Of a stretch of 64,000 nt of DNA, positions 54,347 through 63,629 are shown piece by piece. The stretch spans positions 434,001-498,000 of the forward strand of contig NZ_CP017141.1 of assembly GCF_001721645.1 (NCBI RefSeq), read 5' to 3'. How positions within the stretch are numbered: the first letter of the stretch is position 1; every line of letters begins with the position of its first letter. A program made the position numbers and the translations under genes. This DNA comes from Pedobacter steynii. Lineage in GTDB: Bacteria; Bacteroidota; Bacteroidia; Sphingobacteriales; Sphingobacteriaceae. The notes under the pieces were generated by a model, which saw only the letters and a list, made by a program, of their open reading frames with translations, was not told the origin of the DNA and did not search any database.

Positions 54347-57300
54347 ATGAAATTTTATCATGAAATCTCCTACAGGTTAATCCCCTGTATGAAGAAATCT
54401 CTGTTCATTATGAAACTGATTATTGTTTTAATAACAACAGTATTTCTGCAAGTCAGTTTAGCCACTGATACTCAAAAAATTACATTATCAGAAAAGAATG
54501 CTTCTTTGGAAAAACTATTCAAAAAAATCAGAACCCAATCCGGTTATGACTTTTTTTGTGACATCGACCTTCTAAAATCGGCTAGGAAAGTTAGCATCAA
54601 TGTTAAAGAAGTAAGCCTGGAGGAGGCGCTTAAATATTGCCTGATGAATCAGGACCTCACGTATACCATTAATAACAAAATAATAGTCATTAAAAGAAAT
54701 CCCAGAATACTAAGGGAGGAAATCAATCAGCAACTCAAAGATCTCAACCTTTTGATAAAGGTAGTTGATGAAAACAACAGGCCACTTCCGGATGCAACCA
54801 TCACTGTTAAGCGAACCGGAAAGTCTTTTATCACCAACGAAAAAGGGGAATCTACTATCCAGGTAGAACCTGGTGAGTTGTTGTTAATTTCCTATGTTGG
54901 TTACGAACCAACGGTCGTTAAAGCGTCCGGTAGAAAGCCGGGGGCACCCCTGATCATTATGCTTTCTATCCGTTCAAGCCAACTTAAAGAAATAGGGATT
55001 GTCAGTACAGGATATCAGGACTTGCCTAAAGAAAGAGCTACAGGGTCCTTCCAGGTCATTACAGCAAAACAACTGGAACACAGCACTGATCAAAATCTAC
55101 TCAAAAGACTGGAAGGTATTACTACAGGGTTAGATTTTAACAATAAAAACTTCACATCTCCAACCAATTCCAGCAGGGTAAAAATCTCCCCTTTGGCTTC
55201 CTTAACGATTCGCGGAAAGAATAATTTACAAGCGCTTCCCAGTAGTGATCCGAACCAGGCTAGCGGACAACCGCTTGTTGTTATCGATGGAATTGCCAGC
55301 CCCTACTCCATCGATAAGATCAATCCAAACGAGGTAGAAAGTATAAATATCCTCCAGGATGCAGCAGCGGCTTCCATTTGGGGCTCAAGAGCAGCCAATG
55401 GTGTAATTGTGGTCAAAACAAAAAGAGGGGAATATGATCGTCCGGTAAGTATCTTCTTTAATAGTAATGTAAACATTACCGATAAGATGGATCTATTCTA
55501 TAATAAATACATGAGTACCAGTGATTATGTAGATGCACAGGTTGCACAATTGAATTACAATTATAGCCAGAACCCGGTAACGGTTAGTGATCCGGATATT
55601 AGTATGCCACAACCTTTCCTCACCCCGGTGGCCGAAATCTGGAATTCCTGGAAAAGAGATAAGATAGCTCTTAATGAATACAATAGTCAGCTGGATAAAC
55701 TGAGAAACAATGACCTTCGCAACGACCTGACTAAATACTTCTTAAGAAAGTCCATCCTTCAAAGCTATGCACTTGGAATTGCCGGAGGTACAGGCAAGTA
55801 TGCCTATCGCTTATCAGGCGGCTTTGATAAAAACCGCAATAATACCATACATTCTGATGCAAACAGAATTAATGTGAATTATAATGCCTCCGTAAAACCA
55901 ACGAAAAATCTTGAATTTCAAGCTATTATAGGTTACAGTCAACAGAACAGAAACGAGCAGGACGGCGGAAATACCATCAACGGTGCCATCACAGGAGAAG
56001 GAATGTATCCTTATACCCGCCTGGTAGATGACCAGGAAAATCCCGCAGTCGTTTCACGTACCTACCGGCCAGCATTCATCAACCTTTTAGCAGAAACTTA
56101 TGGGAATAAGATCCTGGACATGACATGGAAACCATTGGAAGACATTAACCAGAGCTATTTGAAATACAAATCTCAGCTGATAAATATGAATCTGAATGTA
56201 TCCTATAAGTTCAGTCCTGTATTTTCCGGCACAATCACCTATAATAATGCCTGGGGTCAGGATGAAAGCACAGAGCTCAGAGGCCAGAACTCTTATTTCA
56301 TGAGAAGCATGATCAATAGGTTTACCGACCCCTTCACCTTTGAAAGGGCAATTCCATTGGGTGGATTTTATATCCCCAATATCGGCAAATCTAACAATCA
56401 AACTTTACGGGGACAATTAAATGCCAATAAAACCTGGGCAGACAAACACGTATTAACCGTAATAGGGGGTGTGGATGTCAGTCAGAATTACAACAACTTC
56501 AGAGACAGTTGGTTTTATGGTTACAATGAAAAAACACTAACAGTAAATAATGGGCTGCCATTTGGTGTATATAAGAATACTTTATTTATAGATCCTAATA
56601 CCGGATTTCCTGATGATTTAATCCCATACAGCTCAGGATTCGGTGATTTTAAAATCCGGTCTTTCAGCTTATATTCAAATGCCGCATATACCTATGATAG
56701 ACGTTACACCTTTTCTGCCAGCATCAGAAATGATATATCAAGTACATTTGGACAGGGAACGAATAAACATGGGGCCTCCTATTTCTCTTTAGGTGGCAGC
56801 TGGGCTATCAATAACGAAAAATTTTATCACATGGACTGGCTTCCGAATTTACAGCTCAGGGCAACCTTCGGGTATAATGGCAACGTAAATACAACAGTAA
56901 GTCCTGTTCCACTTATCCGTTATACCAACACTTCATTTGTTGGCAATAGATTGCCTTATGCCTCTACAAATAATGGGGCAAACCGCCTACTGAGACCAGA
57001 GAAAGCTGCTATGATGAACCTTGCATTGAATTTTGGGATCAAAAATAACCGGTTAAGCGGAAGTATAGAATATTATATCCGTAAAACTACGGATTTGATT
57101 TCAACCACTTCTTTGGATCCTAGTACGGGCTTCAGTCTTCTTCCCTATAACGCCGCAGATTTGAGGGGCACAGGAATAGATATTACTTTAAACTCCCTCA
57201 ACCTGAAAACAAGAAGTTTTAGCTGGGAGAGTACCTTGTTGTTCAGCAACAACCAGGTGAAAGTAACAAAACTATTCAGTGATAAAGCCAATACAGTGGA

Positions 57301-58006
57301 ACAGGTACTGTACTCCTTTATTTCCTTTAATGAAGGGGCCGGGCTTTCCCGCTTATACGCTTTCCGATGGGCAGGATTAGATCCTGAAACCGGTGACCCG
57401 ATGGGCTATATCGATGGAAACCCTGTAAGAATTACTGGTGACATTGATGTTTACAATGCAATCGCGACAGCACCGCTCTCAACAGCCCACTATTTTGGAT
57501 CTTCTGTCCCGGTTTATTTCGGATCCTTACGCAATACTTTTAACTATAAAAATTTCTCTGTTTCTGCAAATATCCTGTATAAACTGGGGTATTATTTCAG
57601 ACGATCAGTAACCAATCTGGTTCGTTACTCGGCTTTATTCAATGACAATGTTATGCTTGGTTCGGAGTACAACCAACGCTGGCAAAAACCAGGAGATGAA
57701 AAAAGCACCAATGTACCTTCTTTAATTTTCCCAGTTACCGGCCCTGGAGGACAAACCGAAATAAGAGATCTTTTTTATCAATATGCTGATGTTAACGTTT
57801 TGAAAGCAGATCATATTCGTTTGCAGGAAATTAACCTGTCTTACACTTTCAAGGAGAAAAACTGGGTCATAAAAAATCCCAGAATTTATGCGAATATCTC
57901 TAATCTGGGGATTTTATGGCGAGCAAATAAGCAGGGTATTGATCCCGATATTTCTGATTATCCTCAACCTAAGACCTATAGTTTAGGCTTAAGCGCTAGT
58001 TTTTAA
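54347..58006 (+). CDS. SusC/RagA-family TonB-dependent receptor with STN domain
   Basis: 1219-residue outer-membrane importer. Extended leader ending in a signal (LIIVLITTVFLQVSLA), STN domain (about 42-120, QKITLSEKNASLEKLFKKI), carboxypeptidase-like domain (about 135-215, VVDENNRPLPDATITVKRTG), plug (VVIDGIASPYSIDKINPNEV, ASIWGSRAANGVIVVKTKRG) and barrel. ATG 54389 is an alternative start, but the long leader matches other SusC proteins of the lineage. The STN domain and adjacent FecR/sigma genes indicate signal-coupled uptake. Confidence 0.95.
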   Translation: MKFYHEISYRLIPCMKKSLFIMKLIIVLITTVFLQVSLATDTQKITLSEKNASLEKLFKKIRTQSGYDFFCDIDLLKSARKVSINVKEVSLEEALKYCLMNQDLTYTINNKIIVIKRNPRILREEINQQLKDLNLLIKVVDENNRPLPDATITVKRTGKSFITNEKGESTIQVEPGELLLISYVGYEPTVVKASGRKPGAPLIIMLSIRSSQLKEIGIVSTGYQDLPKERATGSFQVITAKQLEHSTDQNLLKRLEGITTGLDFNNKNFTSPTNSSRVKISPLASLTIRGKNNLQALPSSDPNQASGQPLVVIDGIASPYSIDKINPNEVESINILQDAAAASIWGSRAANGVIVVKTKRGEYDRPVSIFFNSNVNITDKMDLFYNKYMSTSDYVDAQVAQLNYNYSQNPVTVSDPDISMPQPFLTPVAEIWNSWKRDKIALNEYNSQLDKLRNNDLRNDLTKYFLRKSILQSYALGIAGGTGKYAYRLSGGFDKNRNNTIHSDANRINVNYNASVKPTKNLEFQAIIGYSQQNRNEQDGGNTINGAITGEGMYPYTRLVDDQENPAVVSRTYRPAFINLLAETYGNKILDMTWKPLEDINQSYLKYKSQLINMNLNVSYKFSPVFSGTITYNNAWGQDESTELRGQNSYFMRSMINRFTDPFTFERAIPLGGFYIPNIGKSNNQTLRGQLNANKTWADKHVLTVIGGVDVSQNYNNFRDSWFYGYNEKTLTVNNGLPFGVYKNTLFIDPNTGFPDDLIPYSSGFGDFKIRSFSLYSNAAYTYDRRYTFSASIRNDISSTFGQGTNKHGASYFSLGGSWAINNEKFYHMDWLPNLQLRATFGYNGNVNTTVSPVPLIRYTNTSFVGNRLPYASTNNGANRLLRPEKAAMMNLALNFGIKNNRLSGSIEYYIRKTTDLISTTSLDPSTGFSLLPYNAADLRGTGIDITLNSLNLKTRSFSWESTLLFSNNQVKVTKLFSDKANTVEQVLYSFISFNEGAGLSRLYAFRWAGLDPETGDPMGYIDGNPVRITGDIDVYNAIATAPLSTAHYFGSSVPVYFGSLRNTFNYKNFSVSANILYKLGYYFRRSVTNLVRYSALFNDNVMLGSEYNQRWQKPGDEKSTNVPSLIFPVTGPGGQTEIRDLFYQYADVNVLKADHIRLQEINLSYTFKEKNWVIKNPRIYANISNLGILWRANKQGIDPDISDYPQPKTYSLGLSASF

Positions 58007-58024
58007 ATCCATAACTCAATCAAC

Positions 58025-59464
58025 ATGAAAACTTTTCCTACCCTGTTATCCGGCATATTGCTTGGTTTGATGTTGCTATCCTGTCAGAAATTTGTAGCGA
58101 TAAAAAAAAACAGCAGCCAGGCTTTTCTTGTCACCGCCGAGGATTGCCAGCTCATGCTGGACAATTATACAACGATGAATACGGGTTACCCTCTTGATGG
58201 AGAAATCTCCTCGGATGATTATTATATAACCGATGCCAGTTATCAGTTAGCCAGTATTCCTCAGGAAGAAAAAAATTTATATACCTGGAATCCGTCAGCT
58301 CAAAGAATGTCAGCTGTACCGAATTGGTTAAATCCATATAAAACTGTATATAATGCCAACCTGGTCCTTCAGACTTTGGATAAACTGCAAGGTAAAGGGG
58401 ATGATCCGGTATTATTAAACAACCTACGAGGTGCAGCACTCTTTTACAGGGCTTATTGTTTCTGGAATATAGCTCAGCTTTACGCCCGGCCTTACCGGGC
58501 TGCCACTGCAAGGCAGGATCCCGGAATCCCACTCAGGCTTGACGCCGACATTAATGGAACATCCGTCAGAGGTAGTGTACAAGACACATACGACCGAATC
58601 CTTCAAGATTTACATGAAGCTGTAAATTTACTTGCAAATACCTCCAGCATCGCTACCAGACCAAACAGAAGAGCAGCCTTTGCTATGCTTTCCCGAACCT
58701 ATTTGTCCATGGGAGATTACCCTAATGCCTTGATTAATGCCAATGCAGCTTTACAGATAAACAACCAATTGTTAGACTACAATTCGGCTGATGTAAATAA
58801 ACATTCAGACAGACCATTTCAACGTTTCCATATCGAAGTCATCTTTCATACCATTAATTACAATCAATCCTTTGCACCTGTTGCCGGTCCAATATTGTCC
58901 ACGGGTTTTGGAGGCTTCAACAATGTGGCAAAGATAGATCCTGTTCTCGCGGCTTCTTACGCACCAAACGATCTGAGAAGCAAAGTCTTTATAAAGGAAA
59001 ATTTCAATGATATGGGAGAACCAGATGGAACATTTCGTTTTTCCGGAAATTATGAGCCGGCATTTTTTGCAACTTTATTTACAGGCCTGGCAGTTGATGA
59101 AATTTACCTGATTCGAGCAGAATGTTATGCCAGAACAGGAAACCAAGATGCTGCAATGCAAGATTTAAATGCCTTACTGAGTAAACGTTGGTTAACAGGA
59201 ACCTATACCAACATGACCGCAGCTACCGCAGACGAAGCATTGACAAAGGTACTTGTAGAAAGAAGAAAAGAATTACTCATGCGAGGCCTGAGGTGGTCGG
59301 ATTTACGAAGGTTAAACAAGAGTATCATCAGAAAAGTGACTTCAGGAGCAACTCCAAATCAAACCATTACAACTTATACACTCCCTGCCGGTGATCCAAG
59401 GTATACCCTCCTTTTTCCTAAAGAGGTGATGGACAATAGTAGCATGGACCAAAATATCAGATAA
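58025..59464 (+). CDS. SusD/RagB-family outer-membrane lipoprotein
   Basis: 479 residues. Lipoprotein signal MKTFPTLLSGILLGLMLLSC (lipid Cys at residue 20). SusD helices include AALFYRAYCFWNIAQLYARP, TRPNRRAAFAMLSRTYLSMG and DEIYLIRAECYARTGNQDAA; the C-terminal WSDLRRLNK and YTLLFPKEVM segments are typical. It partners the SusC receptor 19 bases upstream. Confidence 0.94.
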   Translation: MKTFPTLLSGILLGLMLLSCQKFVAIKKNSSQAFLVTAEDCQLMLDNYTTMNTGYPLDGEISSDDYYITDASYQLASIPQEEKNLYTWNPSAQRMSAVPNWLNPYKTVYNANLVLQTLDKLQGKGDDPVLLNNLRGAALFYRAYCFWNIAQLYARPYRAATARQDPGIPLRLDADINGTSVRGSVQDTYDRILQDLHEAVNLLANTSSIATRPNRRAAFAMLSRTYLSMGDYPNALINANAALQINNQLLDYNSADVNKHSDRPFQRFHIEVIFHTINYNQSFAPVAGPILSTGFGGFNNVAKIDPVLAASYAPNDLRSKVFIKENFNDMGEPDGTFRFSGNYEPAFFATLFTGLAVDEIYLIRAECYARTGNQDAAMQDLNALLSKRWLTGTYTNMTAATADEALTKVLVERRKELLMRGLRWSDLRRLNKSIIRKVTSGATPNQTITTYTLPAGDPRYTLLFPKEVMDNSSMDQNIR

Positions 59465-59483
59465 AATAACGAATCCTATAGAA

Positions 59484-60053
59484 ATGAAAACATTTTTAAC
59501 AATGATCCTGCTCGTGATTGCAATGAATACCTTATTTGCACAGGATACTTTGAATCCTTCCAGGCCAAAGGCGCTTCTGAATTTTAATGATCAGAATCCA
59601 GTATTTAAGTTACAAGATGAACAGCTCAGCAACAAAAACGGTTTCATGCGATATGATGTACTAACCGGATATCGGGAAGGAGTTTCTCCTATAAGCGAAA
59701 ATTTCGGGCTCAATTTCCAGGCCCAGATTGATCATGAAAAGGGCACACATCGCATCAAAATGTATAATCTATCGATACAAGATATGCTAACTCATGGTTT
59801 AAGAAAATCCAATAGGGTTATTCTTGAAGTAAAAGATCCTGGTAAATACAGATACCACCTGGATTATGGAAATGAACTGGAATGGCTCCGAAAGAACGGA
59901 TACTGTTATGAAATGATGATGCCAATAGGAGTAATAAATAGTATGCAAATAGTAGATGATGACCTATGCAGGCTCTTTAAAGTAAAAATTCGTAATGAAA
60001 AAAGGATGATAGATGGAAAAGAACGGGAAGTACTTGTCATTTCCGAGCAGTAA
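59484..60053 (+). CDS. Secreted protein of unknown function, related to the C-terminal domain of the next gene
   Basis: 189 residues with a signal peptide (KTFLTMILLVIAMNTLFA). Its body (YREGVSPISENFGLNFQAQ, HRIKMYNLSIQDML, ELEWLRKNGYCYE, RLFKVKIRNEKR, VLVISEQ) aligns with residues about 225-365 of the thioredoxin-like protein downstream. The domain may be related to DUF3738, but this is a guess. Its end overlaps the open frame of the next gene, whose true start is placed 22 bases after this stop. Part of the SusC/SusD operon. Confidence 0.7.
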   Translation: MKTFLTMILLVIAMNTLFAQDTLNPSRPKALLNFNDQNPVFKLQDEQLSNKNGFMRYDVLTGYREGVSPISENFGLNFQAQIDHEKGTHRIKMYNLSIQDMLTHGLRKSNRVILEVKDPGKYRYHLDYGNELEWLRKNGYCYEMMMPIGVINSMQIVDDDLCRLFKVKIRNEKRMIDGKEREVLVISEQ

Positions 60054-60075
60054 GCGAAACCTAAAACACAGCAAT

Positions 60076-61503
60076 ATGATAGATAAAAAAACCGGTTTAT
60101 TAGCCCTCATTTTAATCCTGTTAATGATCAGTGTAGATGCACAGCAAAGACCTTCAATAAATATATGGGATCCGCCTGTTCAAAAAAATGTCAGGAATCT
60201 GGGTATAGGAGATACCGTTCCTGATTTCAGGATCGCAAAAATATTCAATAGTATTAAAAGCAGTGCCTCGATGTCTGAATATAGGGATCAACTGGTCATT
60301 TTTGATTTTGGCAATCTTCATTGCAAGGGTTGTGTAGAAGCTTTGCCGCATTTGGATAGTTTAGAAAAAAGGTTCAAAAACAAGATTAAGATCTTCTGGG
60401 TAACTCCTGAGTATAAAGAAGAGGTAGAGAAATTCTGGAATAGAAAAAACAATCCTTTCACAAGGGGAAACAACCTTTCTACCATTGTAGAGGATAGTAC
60501 GGCAAGAGCTTATTTTAAGCATAAAAGCTGGCCTCATGAAGCCTGGGTATATAAAGGAAAATTAGTTGCACTGACCACAACACAATATGTAAATGCAGAC
60601 AATATCCAAAAAGTTCTGGATGGACAACAGATTAACTGGCCGGTAAAAGATGACTTTTTCACTTTTGACGGAATGCAGGCCCCTCTATTCCAGACTGATG
60701 AAAACCAGATTAATACCCTCCCGATTACCTATGCCGCAATTAGTGATTATAAAGAAGGGGTAAACTCAACCGGATTAAGTGGCGGTTCAGGGATAGTCAG
60801 AGACACCAATCATAAAACCATACGTGCTTTTTTCTTAAATCAACCCATTTACAACTCCTATTTTTTAAACTGGCTTAAATTGATTAATCCGGGCCAGCTT
60901 GTTAAACCCAGTTCTTATGGCATTGCCCCTAATGAAATTGTATGGGAGGTGGCAGACCAGTCCCGATATATACTTAATCCCAATTCCGCTTATGAGGCAG
61001 AATGGATCCGAAAGAATGGAATCTGTTTTGAGTCTTTAAACCCCGATACCGGACAAACGGATAAAGAAGTCTATCAATCTGTAATAGGTGATCTGGACCG
61101 TCTTTTAGGACTGCATGTTCGCTGGGAAAAGCGAAAAGAACAGGTGCTTGTCCTAACCAGGCCCTTAAAAAAGGCAAACTTGAAAAGTAAAAGCAAATTG
61201 AAAGAAAATGACGAAAATTTTTCCACAAAAGGAGGCATCCAGCAATTCAGAGGTACTCCTTTGTCCAGCCTTGCTTACATGCTAAATCAAATTGCAGACA
61301 ACCCCTATGTTTTTGATGAGACCCAGTATAAAGAACCTGTGGATATGGATCTGCGGTTTTCCTCCTGGAAGGATTTACCGGCAATCAGAAAGGCAATAGC
61401 AATTTACGGCCTGAACCTAAAAGAAGAGGAACGCCTGGTAGACAAGCTTGTATTTACAGAAATTAACGGAGGATTATTGGCAACAAAAAAATCGATTAAA
61501 TAA
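60076..61503 (+). CDS. TlpA-like thioredoxin-fold protein with duplicated C-terminal domain
   Basis: 475 residues from ATG 60076, the first ATG that gives a signal peptide (GLLALILILLMISVDAQ); the in-frame ATG at 60013 overlaps the previous gene. The N-terminal TlpA/AhpC-like domain (about 45-190) has the redox pair FGNLHCKGCVEALPHLDSL. The middle domain (about 225-365) repeats the preceding protein (YKEGVNSTG, EAEWIRKNGICFE, LLGLHVRWEKRKEQVLVLT). A C-terminal STN-like or small domain follows (QFRGTPLSSLAYMLNQIADN). Probably a periplasmic or outer-membrane-facing partner of the SusCD pair; no known substrate. Confidence 0.75.
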   Translation: MIDKKTGLLALILILLMISVDAQQRPSINIWDPPVQKNVRNLGIGDTVPDFRIAKIFNSIKSSASMSEYRDQLVIFDFGNLHCKGCVEALPHLDSLEKRFKNKIKIFWVTPEYKEEVEKFWNRKNNPFTRGNNLSTIVEDSTARAYFKHKSWPHEAWVYKGKLVALTTTQYVNADNIQKVLDGQQINWPVKDDFFTFDGMQAPLFQTDENQINTLPITYAAISDYKEGVNSTGLSGGSGIVRDTNHKTIRAFFLNQPIYNSYFLNWLKLINPGQLVKPSSYGIAPNEIVWEVADQSRYILNPNSAYEAEWIRKNGICFESLNPDTGQTDKEVYQSVIGDLDRLLGLHVRWEKRKEQVLVLTRPLKKANLKSKSKLKENDENFSTKGGIQQFRGTPLSSLAYMLNQIADNPYVFDETQYKEPVDMDLRFSSWKDLPAIRKAIAIYGLNLKEEERLVDKLVFTEINGGLLATKKSIK

Positions 61504-61524
61504 AACCTCAAAACAAAAAAAATT

Positions 61525-62673
61525 ATGAAAAAAAGAAACCTAGCTGTGGTTATTGGCTTATCACTGATTGGCCTTGGTAGTTGCAAAAAAGCGACAATAA
61601 CTCTTGAACAGGAAAAAGAAAAGATCTTGATCGTCAGTACCATTTCCGGTGGTAAACGTGGTTACCAAGATGGAGAAGCCCGCTCTGCACTATACAATAA
61701 ACCTGCTCAAATGGCTATTGATGCTTCAGGTAATATGTACATTGCTGATCGCCTGAATCACTGTATTAGAAAAATGACTTCATCTGGCATTGTCAGCACT
61801 TTTGCCGGAATATCAGGTTCAAGTGGTTTTACGAACGGCCCGGGAATAAGCGCTCAGTTTAACACCCCCTATGGAATAACGATCGATACCGATGGCAATT
61901 TATATGTTTGCGATGCAAGTAATAATGCCATTAGAAAGATCACAGTGGGAGGTGTGGTCAGTACCTTTGCCGGCGGCCCTCAGTCTGGATCCGAAGATGG
62001 AATCGGGGCAAACGCGAAATTTAATTTTCCATTTGGACTGGCTATCGATGCTACAAACAATCTATACGTTGCCGATCAATATAACAATAGCATCAGAAAA
62101 ATTACTCCAACAGGAACCGTAACGACAATTGCTTCGGGCTACGCTTATCCCTGGGGAGTTGCCGTAGATAAAAAAGGAGATGTATATTTTACTCTCTATG
62201 CCGCGAATTGCATAAGAAAAATTAATACAAATGGAACCGTCAGTGTTTATGCCGGAAATGAGAATGATTACAATACCGCCTATCAACTTCAGGATGGAAT
62301 TGCTAGTGCGGCATTGTTCTGTCAACCCTTAGGTCTGGCAACAGATGCATTAGACAATGTATACGTTGCAGATTCAGAAAACCAGGTTATACGAAAGGTC
62401 TCTCCTGAGGGAATGGTAAGTTCAATCGGAGTCCCCTATCCCGGACCATTTGATGCCAATGGCCGGACTCCTATACGCCATGCTGATGGGGAGGTCTCGG
62501 GTGTTAAATTTTATTATCCCTCCAATGTTATAGTCGATAAAGAAGGTAACCTGTATGTTTCGCAGGGTGAAGGCGACGCAAATAATTTTATACGGAAAAT
62601 AAGCGCAGTCGATAAATCAGGAACAAACGAGAGCGAAAACGTAAACTGGAATAAGCCAATTGGCTGGAAATAA
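61525..62673 (+). CDS. NHL-repeat lipoprotein
   Basis: 382-residue protein with a lipoprotein signal (AVVIGLSLIGLGSC) and about five NHL blades, each with a pattern such as LYVADQYNNSIRKITPTGTV (also MYIADRLNHCIRKM and VYVADSENQVIRKVSPEG). The fold is a six-bladed-type propeller exposed at the cell surface or periplasm, often binding glycan or protein. Last-but-one gene of the locus, 21 bases after the TlpA-like gene. Confidence 0.9.
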   Translation: MKKRNLAVVIGLSLIGLGSCKKATITLEQEKEKILIVSTISGGKRGYQDGEARSALYNKPAQMAIDASGNMYIADRLNHCIRKMTSSGIVSTFAGISGSSGFTNGPGISAQFNTPYGITIDTDGNLYVCDASNNAIRKITVGGVVSTFAGGPQSGSEDGIGANAKFNFPFGLAIDATNNLYVADQYNNSIRKITPTGTVTTIASGYAYPWGVAVDKKGDVYFTLYAANCIRKINTNGTVSVYAGNENDYNTAYQLQDGIASAALFCQPLGLATDALDNVYVADSENQVIRKVSPEGMVSSIGVPYPGPFDANGRTPIRHADGEVSGVKFYYPSNVIVDKEGNLYVSQGEGDANNFIRKISAVDKSGTNESENVNWNKPIGWK

Positions 62674-62705
62674 CCCATCATTAAGCATTACATAAATTTA
62701 TTAAA

Positions 62706-63266
62706 ATGAAAAAAAGATTACTTACCATATTCGTTTGTGCAATTTTCGCTATGACTGCTGTTGCCCAGAATAAATCAAATCATCTACCAGATATTCTTAA
62801 AAAGGATACCACTGCTTACCAGACGAAAAACGACATCAGACTGAGCATCGGCCTTGATGAAGGGATTCCAACAGCAGACCTCTCCAAATATTCATCCTTT
62901 GTGATGGGCGCTTCTTTACAGGGAGAATACCTTGTTCTTAAGGAACTTGGGATTACTTTAAGTGCCAATTACCTTTATTTTCTTGGGAAAGATGGTGGAG
63001 ATGGTCTTTCCATGCTTCCGGCTTTAGGTGGCTTAAACTTTTATATTACGCCAAGGGTTTTTCTTTCCGGGCAACTGGGAGCTTCCTGGTATATCGGAAA
63101 AGACAGTGATCATGACACCTACTTCACTTATGCTCAAGGAATTGGATTCCAGGCTTCAAAACGAATTAGCCTTTTAGCCAAATACGAAGGGATAAATGTA
63201 GGCCCATCAAAGACTTATTCCTTTGCAGGTCTTCGGGTAGCTTATAAATTTTTCAAACAAAAATAA
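62706..63266 (+). CDS. Outer-membrane beta-barrel protein
   Basis: 186-residue protein with a signal peptide (RLLTIFVCAIFAMTAVAQ). Strand-like segments GASLQGEYLVLKELGITLSA, GLNFYITPRVFLSGQLGAS and a final LRVAYKFFKQK suggest an 8-strand OmpW/porin-like barrel. 32 bases after the NHL gene, so probably the last gene of the operon. Function unknown. Confidence 0.8.
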   Translation: MKKRLLTIFVCAIFAMTAVAQNKSNHLPDILKKDTTAYQTKNDIRLSIGLDEGIPTADLSKYSSFVMGASLQGEYLVLKELGITLSANYLYFLGKDGGDGLSMLPALGGLNFYITPRVFLSGQLGASWYIGKDSDHDTYFTYAQGIGFQASKRISLLAKYEGINVGPSKTYSFAGLRVAYKFFKQK

Positions 63267-63344
63267 CTAAAACCAACGCTCGCAAAACTCTGGGGTCAGC
63301 GCTTAATAAAGCTGACCTCCATAGTTAAACGTCTTTACTAGAAT

Positions 63345-63605
63345 ATGAAAGTCATTGCAGAAAATCAGTCTTGTTTTTTATTGGTTGACAATTCAGAAAT
63401 CTGCAAAGGTCCTGCTCGCGGTGAGTTATTTAATTGGGTGTGAAACCTTAAAACTGACAGAAGGTTTATTATAAATCTTGATGTCTATGAGCGAGGACCA
63501 GTATTCATTGAATACCAGGTCCAAAGCTGTCCAGTTTATAGAAAAAACCTCATCAGGAAATTAGAATTCACCGCAGCATGGACTTTTAACAATCTTATCA
63601 AATAA
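63345..63605 (+). pseudogene. Interrupted reading frame, possible N-terminal remnant
   Basis: From ATG 63345 the frame gives 32 codons (MKVIAENQSCFLLVDNSEIC to LFNWV), a TGA at 63441, then in the same frame 53 more codons (INLDVYERGPVFIEYQVQSC) to TAA at 63603. It continues in the same frame, past stops, into the rhamnosidase-like sequence from 63630. This may be decayed upstream domain of that enzyme; I do not recognise the segment itself. The rest of this 363-base gap holds nothing else I can support. Confidence 0.35.
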
Positions 63606-63629
63606 AAATGAACCTTAAATTCTAAAGAT

